Assembly: GCF_024055605.1 (NCBI RefSeq)
Contig: NZ_JAMXLX010000002.1
Coordinates: forward strand, 496,001 to 560,000
DNA from: Ciceribacter sichuanensis
Lineage (GTDB): Bacteria; Pseudomonadota; Alphaproteobacteria; Rhizobiales; Rhizobiaceae
Direction: 5' to 3'
DNA: 64,000 nt
Shown here: piece by piece, positions 38,460-47,335 of the stretch
How positions within the stretch are numbered: position 1 is the first letter of the stretch
Layout: each line of letters starts with the position of its first letter
Program-made: the position numbers and the translations under genes
Notes under the pieces: generated by a model
Database searches by the model: none
The model's input: the letters and a program-made list of their open reading frames with translations, nothing else
Told to the model about the DNA's origin: nothing

Positions 38460-39839
38460 ATGACGCTCTTTGAAAGCATCCGCGGAGAGGATCGCACACC
38501 GGGCGGTGGCCTGAGGAGTGTTATCCGCTGGCTGCGCCACAGGCTGCCGACGGGTCTTTACGCCCGTGCGCTGCTGATCATCATCCTGCCCATGCTGATC
38601 CTGCAGACGGTTCTCGCATTCGTCTTCATGGAGCGCCACTGGCAGATGGTGACGCAGCGCCTGTCCGGCGCAGTGACCCGCGATATCGCCGCCATCATCT
38701 CGCTGATCGATGCCTATCCCGGGCCAGAGAATTTCCAGAACATCGTCAGGATCGCGCGCGACAACCTCGACATGACGATCTCGCTGGACGAGAGCCGCGA
38801 ACTGCCGGCTCCCCGGCCCAAGCCCTTCTTCTCTATCCTCGACCAGACCTTGAGCGACCAGATCGAGAACCAGATCAAGCGTCCCTTCTGGATTGACACC
38901 ATCGGCGATTCCCGCCTCGTCGAGATCCGCATCGCGCTCGATGATGGCGTGCTGCGCATCTTTGCCCGCCGCAATTCGGCCTATGCCTCGAACACCCACA
39001 TCTTCCTCCTATGGATGGTCGGGACATCGCTGGTGCTGATCGTCATCTCCACCCTCTTCCTGCGGGGTCAGATCCGCCCGATCCTGACACTCGCCAAGGC
39101 CGCCGAGAGCTTTGGCAAGGGCCAGCGCGCACCGGAAGAATTCAGCCCGCGTGGAGCCGACGAAGTGCGACGCGCCGGCCTCGCCTTCATCCTGATGCGT
39201 GAGCGCATCGAACGACAGATGGAGCAGCGCACGGCCATGCTGACCGGTGTCAGCCACGACCTGCGCACCATCCTCACCCGCTTCAAGCTTCAGCTCGCAC
39301 TGGCCGGCGACAACCCCGAACTCGACAACCTCAACCAGGATGTCGAGGACATGCAGACCATGCTGGAGGGATACATGGCCTTTGCTCGCGGAGAAGCGGA
39401 GGAAGACGTCGGCGAACTCAAGCTTAGCGAACTCTTCGAGAAGATCGAAGGCGACTTCACTCTTCACGGCAAGCAGTTCTCCTGCAAGATCGAGGGTGAG
39501 GACGAGATCGCAGTCCGCCCGGCAGCATTTACGAGGCTGGTCACCAATCTCGCTTCCAATGCCCGCCGCTATGCCGACCGGCTGGAGATCGAGGCCCGCC
39601 ACAGCGCCAAGTGGCTGACCATCACCTTTGACGACAACGGTCCCGGCATCCCCCGAGACATGCGCGACGAGGTGTTCAAGCCCTTCTTCCGACTGGATGA
39701 AGCCCGAAACCTCGACGCCTCCGGCACCGGTCTCGGTCTGGCGATCGCCCGCGACATCGCCCGAAGCCACGGCGGCAATGTGACACTCAGCGACAGCCCT
39801 CTCGGCGGCCTGCGTGCGACCATCCGCGTTCCGGCATAA
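38460..39839 (+). CDS. Sensor histidine kinase, EnvZ-like
   Basis: A 459-residue inner-membrane kinase. Helix 1 is at about 36-56, a periplasmic domain of roughly 125 residues follows, then helix 2 at about 181-201 and HAMP. The phosphorylated His266 is in GVSHDLRTILTRFKLQL (HDLRT, as in EnvZ). The ATPase domain has the N box NLASNARRYA, DDNGPGIP and GTGLGLAIARD. The ATG at 38460 follows a GAAGGA site. It is the probable partner of the regulator at 37342, although the MITE-like element between them means it needs its own promoter or read-through. Confidence 0.93.
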   Translation: MTLFESIRGEDRTPGGGLRSVIRWLRHRLPTGLYARALLIIILPMLILQTVLAFVFMERHWQMVTQRLSGAVTRDIAAIISLIDAYPGPENFQNIVRIARDNLDMTISLDESRELPAPRPKPFFSILDQTLSDQIENQIKRPFWIDTIGDSRLVEIRIALDDGVLRIFARRNSAYASNTHIFLLWMVGTSLVLIVISTLFLRGQIRPILTLAKAAESFGKGQRAPEEFSPRGADEVRRAGLAFILMRERIERQMEQRTAMLTGVSHDLRTILTRFKLQLALAGDNPELDNLNQDVEDMQTMLEGYMAFARGEAEEDVGELKLSELFEKIEGDFTLHGKQFSCKIEGEDEIAVRPAAFTRLVTNLASNARRYADRLEIEARHSAKWLTITFDDNGPGIPRDMRDEVFKPFFRLDEARNLDASGTGLGLAIARDIARSHGGNVTLSDSPLGGLRATIRVPA

Positions 39840-39860
39840 TCACAGAAAAGGACAGATCTC

Positions 39861-40448
39861 ATGACGGCAGGAAACTGGGACGGCATGAACTGGCTCAACC
39901 CTCCGCCCGTGCTGGAGCTCACCTCGGAGGCGCTGCATATCGCGACCGGAGACCACACCGACTTCTGGCAGCGGACCTATTACGGCTTCCAGCACGACAA
40001 CGGTCACTTCCTGCACCGCCGTCGCGACGGCGAATTCACCATGGAAACCGCCTTCACAGGCTTCTACCAGACCCTCTACGATCAGGCCGGTCTGATGCTT
40101 CGCCACGACGAGAACAACTGGATGAAATGCGGGATCGAATACACCGACGGCCATCGCCATTTCAGCACCGTCGTAACGGTTGCCGGGCGTTCGGACTGGT
40201 CGGCCTTCGCACTACCGGATACGGATGGCCCGGTCGAGGCTCGTGTCACCCGGCTGGCGGATGCACTCTTCGTGCAATACCGGATCACTGAACTGGATGA
40301 CTGGAAGATGGCGCGGCTCGGCTACTTTCCGCCCGAACTCGTGTCACTCGATGTCGGGATCACCGCCTGCTCGCCCCAGAGGGCAGGCTTCGAGGTGACG
40401 TTCCACCGCTTTATCCTCACGGATCCGCTCAGCCGCGAAATCCACTGA
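39861..40448 (+). CDS. DUF1349 domain protein (concanavalin-like fold)
   Basis: A 195-residue protein of the DUF1349/YesU family, predicted to fold as a concanavalin A-like beta-sandwich. Blocks are TDFWQRTYYGFQHDNGHFL, YDQAGLMLRHDENNWMKCGIEYTDG and the C-terminal GITACSPQRAGFEVTFHRF. No catalytic site is established; sugar binding is suspected. No signal peptide. It lies 21 bases after the kinase gene and may be in its transcript. Confidence 0.88.
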   Translation: MTAGNWDGMNWLNPPPVLELTSEALHIATGDHTDFWQRTYYGFQHDNGHFLHRRRDGEFTMETAFTGFYQTLYDQAGLMLRHDENNWMKCGIEYTDGHRHFSTVVTVAGRSDWSAFALPDTDGPVEARVTRLADALFVQYRITELDDWKMARLGYFPPELVSLDVGITACSPQRAGFEVTFHRFILTDPLSREIH

Positions 40449-40456
40449 GTGCAGGC

Positions 40457-40494
40457 AATAGGCCCGAAAATCGGATTCGATTTTCGGGCCTATT
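40457..40494. repeat. Perfect 16-bp inverted repeat
   Basis: The arms 40457-40472 and 40479-40494 are exact complements around a six-base loop. It lies between convergent genes, so it may act as a two-way terminator, but neither side has a real T tract. Confidence 0.7.
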
Positions 40495-40555
40495 CGAAAT
40501 CTCAAGGATTTGGAGCGTTCTTCGCCCGCCAAAGGACACACGGTGCCCCGGCGCC

Positions 40556-40921
40556 TCACATCATCTTCATACCGTTGGGCACAGCCTGTTCGACAGCCGC
40601 CAGCACGATGGCGCCGTCCTTGTCGGCAAAACCAAGGGTCAGCACCTCCGAGCGGAACGGCCCGATCTGGCGCGGCGGGAAATTGACCACGGCGAGCACC
40701 TGACGTCCGAGGAGACTCTCGGGGGAGTAATGAATGGTGATCTGAGCGGATGACTTCTTGATGCCGATCTCCGGCCCGAAATCGATCTTCAGCTTGAATG
40801 CCGGCTTGCGAGCCTCGGGAAAAGTCTCAGCCTCCACGATGGTACCAACGCGGATGTCGACCTTCTCGAAATCGGCATAGGTGATCTCGGACGAAGCGGC
40901 GGATGAAACGGGAGCATTCAT
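40556..40921 (-). CDS. tRNA-binding protein, CsaA-like
   Basis: A 121-residue protein made of one OB-fold tRNA-binding domain as in CsaA, YgjH and the C-terminal part of bacterial Met[34 protein letters not shown], then [20 protein letters not shown] and [19 protein letters not shown]. CsaA has chaperone and export-related activity in Bacillus; here the role is unknown. It overlaps proC by four bases (ATGA) and is the last gene of the ybjN-proC-csaA operon. Confidence 0.92.
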   Translation of the reverse strand: MNAPVSSAASSEITYADFEKVDIRVGTIVEAETFPEARKPAFKLKIDFGPEIGIKKSSAQITIHYSPESLLGRQVLAVVNFPPRQIGPFRSEVLTLGFADKDGAIVLAAVEQAVPNGMKMM

Positions 40922-41736
40922 CCGGCCAGTTCCTCGGCGCGGCTGCGGGCAGCCTCGATTGCCTTGTCGAACAGCGGCTGCATCCCCTCTTCCGCCATCA
41001 GCACGGCGAGAGCGGCTGCAGTGGTACCGCCGGGAGAGGTAACATTCTGGCGCAGGCGCGCGGCGTCGTCGGGGGACTGGTGAAGCAGTTCGCCAGCCCC
41101 CGCGACAGTTTCCCGTGCGAGGCGCATGGCAAGGTCCGCCTGCAGGCCAGCCTTGCGGCCAGCCTCAGCCATGCACTCGACGAGATAGAACACATAGGCC
41201 GGGCCGCTGCCCGAAAGCGCGGTCACGGCATTGATGGCATCCTCGCTGTCGAGCCACTCGACCGGGCCGGAAACCTTCAGGAGACGATTGACTGTTTCGC
41301 GCTGCTGTTCCGTAACGGCAGCATTGGCGTAGGCACCCGTAACTCCACGGCCAATCATGGCAGGCGTATTCGGCATGGCGCGAACCATGGCTGCAGTGCC
41401 GAGATGGCTTTCCATGAAGGCGATCGTCTTGCCGGCGGCAACGGAGACCACCACGGTATCAGGCCCGACAAGCGCTTTCAGCGGAGGCAGAACCTTGTCC
41501 ATCACCTGCGGCTTGACCGCAAGGAAAAGGATATCGGCCTTAAGATCGGCAGGCGCTTCCTTGGTATAAGTTGCGCCGGCTTCGGAGATCTGCGCCAGCA
41601 TCGTCTGCGAGGGACCCGGATCGACAACGGTGACGGAGGAGCCCGGAACGCCGCTCTTCAACCAGCCGGTCAACATGGCGCCGCCCATATTGCCGGCACC
41701 GACGAGTACCAATTGTCCCATAGCAGAATAACTCAC
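40918..41736 (-). CDS. proC: Pyrroline-5-carboxylate reductase
   Basis: Last enzyme of proline synthesis, reducing pyrroline-5-carboxylate with NAD(P)H. The 272-residue protein has the dinucleotide site [18 protein letters not shown], the [13 protein letters not shown] strand, the [11 protein letters not shown] loop and the C-terminal [21 protein letters not shown] and [13 protein letters not shown] signature. A GTG at 41736 has GGAAGG six bases upstream and is preferred; the ATG at 41721 (MGQLVLVG) is the alternative. The upstream ybjN gene ends 17 bases before it. Confidence 0.95.
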   Translation of the reverse strand: MSYSAMGQLVLVGAGNMGGAMLTGWLKSGVPGSSVTVVDPGPSQTMLAQISEAGATYTKEAPADLKADILFLAVKPQVMDKVLPPLKALVGPDTVVVSVAAGKTIAFMESHLGTAAMVRAMPNTPAMIGRGVTGAYANAAVTEQQRETVNRLLKVSGPVEWLDSEDAINAVTALSGSGPAYVFYLVECMAEAGRKAGLQADLAMRLARETVAGAGELLHQSPDDAARLRQNVTSPGGTTAAALAVLMAEEGMQPLFDKAIEAARSRAEELAG

Positions 41737-41753
41737 TTTTACGCCTTCCCGGT

Positions 41754-42254
41754 TCAGGCTTCCCCGGCCGTCTCGAACAGGACGGCCTCCATGGCCGTCT
41801 TCGCATCCACTCCGGACCAGACCACAAACTGGAAGGCTTGGAAATAGGCTTCGCATGCCTCGACGGCACTCGACAGCAGCACCTCGACCTGACGGTTGGT
41901 CGGCTCGGCGCCACCGGCGAGCAACAGCGACTGACGGAAGATCACGACGTCCTCCTGGCGCCAGAGGTCGAAATGCCCCATCAGCACCTGGCCATTGATG
42001 TGCGACAGGAGGCGGATCACCTCGTTGACGCGGTTTTCGGGAATCTTGAGGTCGAAGGCGGAAGCGACATGCAGCGCCTCGAACTCTTCCATCCAGGAAA
42101 AGGAAACATGGTAGTCGGCCCAACGGCCCTGAACAGTCATGGCGATCTCGTCCTCGCCGGACCGTTCGAACGACCAGTCATTAGTCGCAGCGACGAACTC
42201 GATCATATCGACCGGGTTGGACTGGCGTTCGAATTCCATTTCCATAAGGCTCAT
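41754..42254 (-). CDS. YbjN domain-containing protein
   Basis: A 166-residue soluble protein of the YbjN family (type III secretion chaperone-like fold). Typical blocks are NPVDMIEFVAATNDWSFERSGEDEIAM, FSWMEEFEALHVASAFDLKIP and GHFDLWRQEDVVIFRQSLLLAGG. E. coli YbjN affects motility and stress responses; the rhizobial member is uncharacterised. It is the first gene of the proC operon. Three in-frame ATG codons occur within the first six codons. Confidence 0.9.
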   Translation of the reverse strand: MSLMEMEFERQSNPVDMIEFVAATNDWSFERSGEDEIAMTVQGRWADYHVSFSWMEEFEALHVASAFDLKIPENRVNEVIRLLSHINGQVLMGHFDLWRQEDVVIFRQSLLLAGGAEPTNRQVEVLLSSAVEACEAYFQAFQFVVWSGVDAKTAMEAVLFETAGEA

Positions 42255-42634
42255 GCATCACCTTCTTGCCGGAATGAATGCGGATATCGAGCGAAAAGCA
42301 GCGAATACACACACGACTTTACCGGGAACAACACTAGGAATGATTCCCTATGGACCCCAGGATACTACACTCACCCTGTCCGAAACTTGTGAAGGTCCGC
42401 TTCGAATCATCATTTAAAATCAGTGTATAATGGCCCCCACCAAGAACCAGCCCCCGTCGGGCGATTTGGTCGCCGGGCCTGTGGAAAGCGATTGTGGCGA
42501 GTGGTGCGAAAGGTGTCATAAACGACTCTGGCCATTGGCTTTTTTCCACCTTCCGGCATGTGGATAAAAAACTGTTAACGGCGCAATCGAGCATGCCCTG
42601 ACGCGGGGCATAACAGCAGGAACTGAAATGCAAA
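42255..42634. other. Intergenic region upstream of ybjN
   Basis: 380 bases without a gene. It must hold the ybjN-proC promoter; a minus-strand TATACA box lies near 42424-42429 but has no good partner at the -35 distance. A DnaA-box-like TGTGGATAA occurs near 42557, judged to be chance. Nothing else stands out. Confidence 0.5.
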
Positions 42635-42666
42635 ACGGCCTGCCGCGCTGTTTCGCGACAGGCCGT
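42635..42666 (-). terminator. Terminator after ubiK
   Basis: An 8-bp stem (42635-42642 with 42659-42666), extended by an inner 4-bp CG stem. On the minus strand it is followed by ttttgcattt. It lies about 70 bases after the ubiK stop. Confidence 0.75.
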
Positions 42667-42735
42667 CGAACCTCGTGAAACCGACCGAAGTCCGGGAGGA
42701 CCGGAAAATACGGCGGCTTGTGGCCTTACGTCTTG

Positions 42736-42996
42736 TTACTTCGCCTTCTCGGCAAGCTGAGCCTCGAGCGCCTCGACTCGCTTCAGCAGCGCATCGTTCT
42801 CGTCGCGCGCCTTGATCGCCATTTCGCGGACGACCTCGAATTCCTCGCGCTTGACGAGATCCATGCTGTTCATCCAGCGCTCCGCCTGAGCGTGGAAGGC
42901 TGTTTCCACTTCCTTGCGCACGCCCTGGGCCGCGCCTGCGGCATCCGTCATGAGCTTGGCGAATTCGTCCATAATGCGGTTAGGCCCGGTCGACAT
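42736..42996 (-). CDS. ubiK: Accessory factor UbiK family protein
   Basis: An 86-residue helical protein of the UbiK/YqiC (BMFP) family, which forms trimers and helps the ubiquinone biosynthesis complex. It shows NRIMDEFAKLMTDAAGAAQGVRKEVE, a middle AERWMNSMDLVKREEFEVVREMA and a C-terminal coiled coil LLKRVEALEAQLAEK. The ATG at 42996 has GAGGAG upstream. It is divergent from lgt, whose start lies 197 bases away. Confidence 0.9.
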   Translation of the reverse strand: MSTGPNRIMDEFAKLMTDAAGAAQGVRKEVETAFHAQAERWMNSMDLVKREEFEVVREMAIKARDENDALLKRVEALEAQLAEKAK

Positions 42997-43192
42997 GGCT
43001 TTGGCTCCTCTAGCGCCTGATCCCTTGGCCGGCATCGTTTTCCGGCCAGAAGTGAGGTAGGCATTTGCCGTTGCCGTTGCAAGAAGATTCGCGTGCACGC
43101 AGACAGGCGCAGACACAACCGCACCAAGATTCCATCTTGACCATGCCACGATCGAACGCCATTTTCCGGCCACATCACCAGAAGGGGCAACC

Positions 43193-44026
43193 TTGTCGCC
43201 AGCCGCAGAACTCCTCTCCATCCTGACCTTTCCGGCCATAGATCCGATTGCCTTTTCCGTCGGCCCGCTGGCGATCCACTGGTATGGCCTCGCCTATGTC
43301 TGCGGCATCATGCTCGGCTGGGCGGTCGCCCGCAGCCTGGTGCGCAACGAAAAGCTCTGGCCCGCCAACACGCCCCCCTGCACTGTCGCCCATCTCGACG
43401 ATTTCCTCGTCTGGGTGGCGATCGGCATCGTTCTCGGCGGCCGGCTCGGCTATATCTTCTTCTACGACCTGTCTTCCGTCATCGCGGATCCCATTCGGGC
43501 GATCGAGGTGTGGAATGGCGGCATGTCCTTCCATGGGGGCTTCGCCGGCGCGACACTTGCGATGATCCTGTTTGCCCGCCGCCACACGATCCCGATCTGG
43601 AGCCTGTTCGACATCGTCGCCAGCGTCGCGCCGATCGGCATCTTTTTCGGCCGGGTGGCGAACTTCGTGAACGGCGAACTCTGGGGACGGCCATCGAATG
43701 TGCCGTGGGCCATGGCCTTCCCGACAGGCGGACCGTTCCCTCGCCATCCAAGCCAGCTCTACGAGGCCCTGCTCGAGGGACTGCTGATGTTCGTCCTCTT
43801 GCAGATCATCGGCCGTGCCGGCGGTTTCCGCATGCGCGGACTGGTCACCGGCTGCTTCGTCAGCCTTTATGCCGTGGCCCGTATCACCATTGAATTCTTC
43901 CGTGAACCTGATCCGCAACTCGGCTATCTTGCCGGCGGCTGGCTGACCATGGGAATGGTTCTGTCGCTGCCGATGCTGGCCGTCGGCCTGTGGGCTCTGT
44001 GGCGCGCGCGCCGCGCGGCCCGCTGA
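43193..44026 (+). CDS. lgt: Prolipoprotein diacylglyceryl transferase
   Basis: Inner-membrane enzyme that adds the diacylglyceryl group from phosphatidylglycerol to the lipobox cysteine of prolipoproteins. The 277-residue protein has about seven helices and the family signatures [49 protein letters not shown] and [12 protein letters not shown]. It starts with TTG at 43193, with an AAGGGG site seven bases upstream. A lipoprotein gene lies a few genes downstream (47336). It is followed after 24 bases by the methyltransferase gene. Confidence 0.96.
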   Translation: MSPAAELLSILTFPAIDPIAFSVGPLAIHWYGLAYVCGIMLGWAVARSLVRNEKLWPANTPPCTVAHLDDFLVWVAIGIVLGGRLGYIFFYDLSSVIADPIRAIEVWNGGMSFHGGFAGATLAMILFARRHTIPIWSLFDIVASVAPIGIFFGRVANFVNGELWGRPSNVPWAMAFPTGGPFPRHPSQLYEALLEGLLMFVLLQIIGRAGGFRMRGLVTGCFVSLYAVARITIEFFREPDPQLGYLAGGWLTMGMVLSLPMLAVGLWALWRARRAAR

Positions 44027-44050
44027 AGCGTGGATGGAGGAGGAACACCA

Positions 44051-45151
44051 ATGACGACCGCACTCGCGGACAAGATCAAGTCGCTGATCCTTGCAGGCGG
44101 CCCGATCAGCGTCACGGACTATTTCGCCCTCTGCCTTGCCGATCCGGAGCATGGCTACTACCGCACGCGCAATCCCTTCGGGCGTGCCGGCGATTTCATC
44201 ACGGCCCCGGAGATCAGCCAGCTTTTCGGCGAGATGATCGGCGTTTTCATGGTGCTCGCCTGGCAGCACCATGGCGAACCGGCCGACGTCCGCCTCGTCG
44301 AGGTCGGCCCGGGCCGAGGCACCATGATGGCCGACATGCTGCGGGTCATCTCGCGCCTTGCCCCCCGCCTCTACGAACAGTCCACGGTTCACCTCGTAGA
44401 AACCAGTCCCCGCCTGCAGGACGTGCAGCGCCAGACGCTCGTCAGCCACGGCGACAAGGTTCACTGGCACGAGAGCTTCGACGAATTGCCTGATGGCTTC
44501 ACCCTGCTTGCCGCCAACGAACTCTTCGACGCCATCCCGATCCGCCAGTTCGTGAAGACGCCCTCGGGTTTCCGCGAGCGCATGGTCGGCCTCGATGCCG
44601 ACGACAACCTTGCCTTCACGCTCGGCGTCGCCACTCTCGACCCGACCATGCTGCCACCGCGCGATGGATCGCCGGCGGATGGAACCGTCTACGAGATCTC
44701 GCCGGCGCGCGAAGCCGTGGCGATGACCATCTGCGAGCGGCTGAAAAGAAATCACGGCACGGCGCTCATCATCGACTACGGACACATGGTCACCGGTTTC
44801 GGAGACACGCTGCAGGCGGTTCGCGACCATAAGTTCGATCCGCCACTTGCCAGCCCCGGCCTCGCCGACCTGACCAGCCATGTCGATTTCGAACATCTGG
44901 CCCGTTGTGCGCTCGCAGCCGGCGTGCACGTCAATGGCTGCCTTCATCAGGGCGACTTCCTGGTGGCGCTCGGCATCGAGGAGCGCGCATCCTCGCTGGG
45001 CCGCGACAAGGACGCCAGGACCCAGCGTGACATCGTTGAAGCCGTCCAGCGGCTCGCCGGCTCCGGTGAGGGAATGATGGGGGAACTGTTCAAAGTGCTC
45101 GCCCTTTCCAGCCCCACAATTTCGGTCCTGCCCTTCAAATCCGGCAATTGA
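44051..45151 (+). CDS. SAM-dependent methyltransferase, NDUFAF7/MidA family
   Basis: A 366-residue member of the DUF185 family. The mitochondrial homolog NDUFAF7 methylates an arginine of the complex I subunit NDUFS2. Visible blocks are PISVTDYFALCLADPEHGYYRTRNPFGRAGDF, the SAM site VEVGPGRGTMMADMLR, AANELFDAIPIRQF and IIDYGHMVTGFGDTLQAV. The ATG at 44051 has GGAGGAGGA upstream. A role in respiratory complex I assembly is likely by homology. It is clustered with lgt and pgeF as in other Rhizobiales. Confidence 0.92.
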   Translation: MTTALADKIKSLILAGGPISVTDYFALCLADPEHGYYRTRNPFGRAGDFITAPEISQLFGEMIGVFMVLAWQHHGEPADVRLVEVGPGRGTMMADMLRVISRLAPRLYEQSTVHLVETSPRLQDVQRQTLVSHGDKVHWHESFDELPDGFTLLAANELFDAIPIRQFVKTPSGFRERMVGLDADDNLAFTLGVATLDPTMLPPRDGSPADGTVYEISPAREAVAMTICERLKRNHGTALIIDYGHMVTGFGDTLQAVRDHKFDPPLASPGLADLTSHVDFEHLARCALAAGVHVNGCLHQGDFLVALGIEERASSLGRDKDARTQRDIVEAVQRLAGSGEGMMGELFKVLALSSPTISVLPFKSGN

Positions 45152-45272
45152 CATCGACTGCGGCGATGGCCAACATCACGCGGATCGCCGCGCCGAAAGA
45201 ACAGAAATTCCGCTTTTATTTCAATGCGGGAACAGGCGTACCGAATCCGGGACCGCCGCGACGGAGACCCTC

Positions 45273-46067
45273 ATGCCGATGAATGCCGCACCAGAGCCAA
45301 TTGAAAGCCCCCTGCTCGCCGAAGGTGCCGGCAGCGGTATACGGCATGGTTACTTTACCCGGCAGGGCGGCATTTCCGATGGCATTTACGCCGGCCTCAA
45401 TGTCGGACTCGGCTCGCGCGACGATCCGGAAAAGGTGCGCGAAAATCGCCGCCGCGTCGCCGAGTGGTTCGCGCAGCCGGCCCAGAAGCTCGCAACCGTT
45501 CATCAGGTGCATTCGCCCGATGTCATGGTGGTAGATGCGACCTATAACGGGGAACGGCCGGAAGCCGACGCGCTGGTGACAGCCACGCCGGGCATCATCC
45601 TCGGCGTCCTGACGGCGGATTGCGGGCCGGTACTGTTCATGGACCCGGAAAGCGGCGTGATCGGCGCAGCGCACGCCGGGTGGAAGGGCGCGCTGGGCGG
45701 CGTTCTGGAAAATACCATCGACGCCATGGAAAGCCTCGGCGCACGCCGCGAGACCATTCGCGCCTGCCTGGGCCCCTCGATCAGCGCCCGCAATTATGAG
45801 GTTGGTCCCGAATTCGTCGAGCGCTTTCTCGCTCAGGATCCCACCTTCGACGCCTTCTTCTCTCCTTCGGAGCGGGCCGGCCATGCGATGTTCGACCTGC
45901 CCGGCCTGACCGTCCGTCGCCTCGCCAATGCCGGCATCAAGGCGCAGAGCCTCGATTTCTGCACCTATGCCGACCCGCAGGCCTTTTATTCCTATCGCCG
46001 CACCACCCATGCCGGCGAACCGGACTACGGAAGACAGATTTCTGCAATCGCCATCCTGGAGAAATGA
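45273..46067 (+). CDS. pgeF: Peptidoglycan editing factor PgeF (YfiH/laccase-domain)
   Basis: A 264-residue protein of the YfiH family, older annotated as polyphenol oxidase; in E. coli it removes misincorporated L-Ser from UDP-MurNAc precursors. The metal/catalytic triad motifs are visible: TVHQVHSPD (His), LTADCGPVLF (Cys) and AAHAGWKGALGG (His), plus CLGPSISARNYEVG. Alternative starts at 45273 and 45279 are close together. Its stop is one base before the next ATG, so it is co-translated with the M24 protein. Confidence 0.94.
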   Translation: MPMNAAPEPIESPLLAEGAGSGIRHGYFTRQGGISDGIYAGLNVGLGSRDDPEKVRENRRRVAEWFAQPAQKLATVHQVHSPDVMVVDATYNGERPEADALVTATPGIILGVLTADCGPVLFMDPESGVIGAAHAGWKGALGGVLENTIDAMESLGARRETIRACLGPSISARNYEVGPEFVERFLAQDPTFDAFFSPSERAGHAMFDLPGLTVRRLANAGIKAQSLDFCTYADPQAFYSYRRTTHAGEPDYGRQISAIAILEK

Positions 46068-46068
46068 C

Positions 46069-47220
46069 ATGGCCCTGCAGTTCGAACCGACCGAGTATGC
46101 GGATCGCCTTTCGCGCCTGACGGCCAGCATGGCCAAGCAGAAGCTGGACGCGGTTCTCCTGTTCGCCCAGGAAAGCATGTACTGGCTGACCGGCTATGAC
46201 ACCTTCGGCTATTGCTTTTTCCAGACCCTCGTCGTCAAGGCGGACGGCTCCATGACGCTCCTGACGCGCTCCGCCGACTTGCGTCAGGCCAAGCATACCT
46301 CGACCATCGAGAACATCGTGGTCTGGGTCGATCGTATGAACGCCGATCCGAGCGTCGACCTGCGCAACCTTCTGAGCGAGATGGACTTGCTCGGCGCCCG
46401 CATCGGCATCGAATACGACACCCACGGCATGACCGGTCGTGTCGCCCGTCTGCTCGACCACCAACTCACCAGTTTCTGCGAGATTGTTGACGCATCCTAT
46501 CTCATCAGCGAATTGCGCCTTGTGAAGAGCCCGGCGGAAATTGCCTGCGTCGAACGCGCGGCCGCCCTTGCCGATGACGCGCTTGATGCCGCGCTGCCGT
46601 TGATCAAGGCCGGCGGCGACGAAGCCGCAATCCTTGCGGCCATGCAGGGCGCCATCCTTGCCGGCGGCGGAGATTACCCGGCCAATGAATTCATCATCGG
46701 TTCGGGCCCCGACGCCCTGCTCTGCCGCTACAAGGCAGGCCGCAGAACTCTTTCCGAAAACGACCAGCTGACACTGGAATGGGCAGGCACGGCGGCGCAT
46801 TATCATGCGGCCATGATGCGCACGATCATCATCGGCGAACCGAGCCCGCGCCATCGGGAGCTCTATTCCGCCTGCCACGAGGCCATCAAGGCGATCGAGC
46901 AGGTGCTGAGGCCGGGCTACACCTTCGGCGACGTCTTCGACACCCATGCCCGTATCATGGACGAGCGCGGCCTTGCCCGCCACCGGCTGAATGCCTGCGG
47001 CTATTCGCTCGGCGCCCGCTTCTCCCCCTCGTGGATGGAACACCAGATGTTCCACACCGGCAACACACAGCAGATCGTTCCTGACATGTCGCTGTTCGTC
47101 CACATGATCATCATGGACAGCGAACGCGAGACGGCAATGACGCTGGGACACACCTATCTCACCACCGCCACCGCGCCCCGCCCGCTTTCCCGTCACTCGC
47201 TGGAGCTCATAATCCGCTGA
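46069..47220 (+). CDS. M24-family pita-bread protein without metal ligands
   Basis: A 383-residue protein with a creatinase-type N domain (LTASMAKQKLDAVLLFAQESMYWLTGYDTFGY) and a pita-bread C domain of the Xaa-Pro peptidase/creatinase family. The five metal ligands of peptidases (Asp, Asp, His, Glu, Glu) do not appear: LEWAGTAAHYHAAMMRT replaces the two-Asp motif, CGYSLGARF replaces the GHGIG-like block, and FVHMIIMD and TAMTLGHTYLTT stand at the Glu sites. It is therefore more like non-metal creatinase/ectoine-hydrolase relatives than a working Xaa-Pro peptidase. One base after pgeF. The substrate is unknown. Confidence 0.85.
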   Translation: MALQFEPTEYADRLSRLTASMAKQKLDAVLLFAQESMYWLTGYDTFGYCFFQTLVVKADGSMTLLTRSADLRQAKHTSTIENIVVWVDRMNADPSVDLRNLLSEMDLLGARIGIEYDTHGMTGRVARLLDHQLTSFCEIVDASYLISELRLVKSPAEIACVERAAALADDALDAALPLIKAGGDEAAILAAMQGAILAGGGDYPANEFIIGSGPDALLCRYKAGRRTLSENDQLTLEWAGTAAHYHAAMMRTIIIGEPSPRHRELYSACHEAIKAIEQVLRPGYTFGDVFDTHARIMDERGLARHRLNACGYSLGARFSPSWMEHQMFHTGNTQQIVPDMSLFVHMIIMDSERETAMTLGHTYLTTATAPRPLSRHSLELIIR

Positions 47221-47335
47221 CTCCCTGCAAAGCCGGACCATCCACAGCCCCGCCCTCGCCGCCATAAGGATTTGCTAGGATTTGATCCGTATTCTCCTCA
47301 ATTGCACGGAGGTGACTTGAGGACGGTTGCGCAAG

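Noticed and set aside
42553..42567. A perfect DnaA-box-like 9-mer in the ybjN upstream region
   Set aside because: A single copy without AT-rich unwinding region or further boxes; one such 9-mer is expected by chance in a window of this size. It is not an origin.
43175..45154. A 659-codon minus-strand frame opposite lgt and the methyltransferase
   Set aside because: Low-complexity, Asp/Glu/His/Arg-rich antisense translation of two confidently identified genes.
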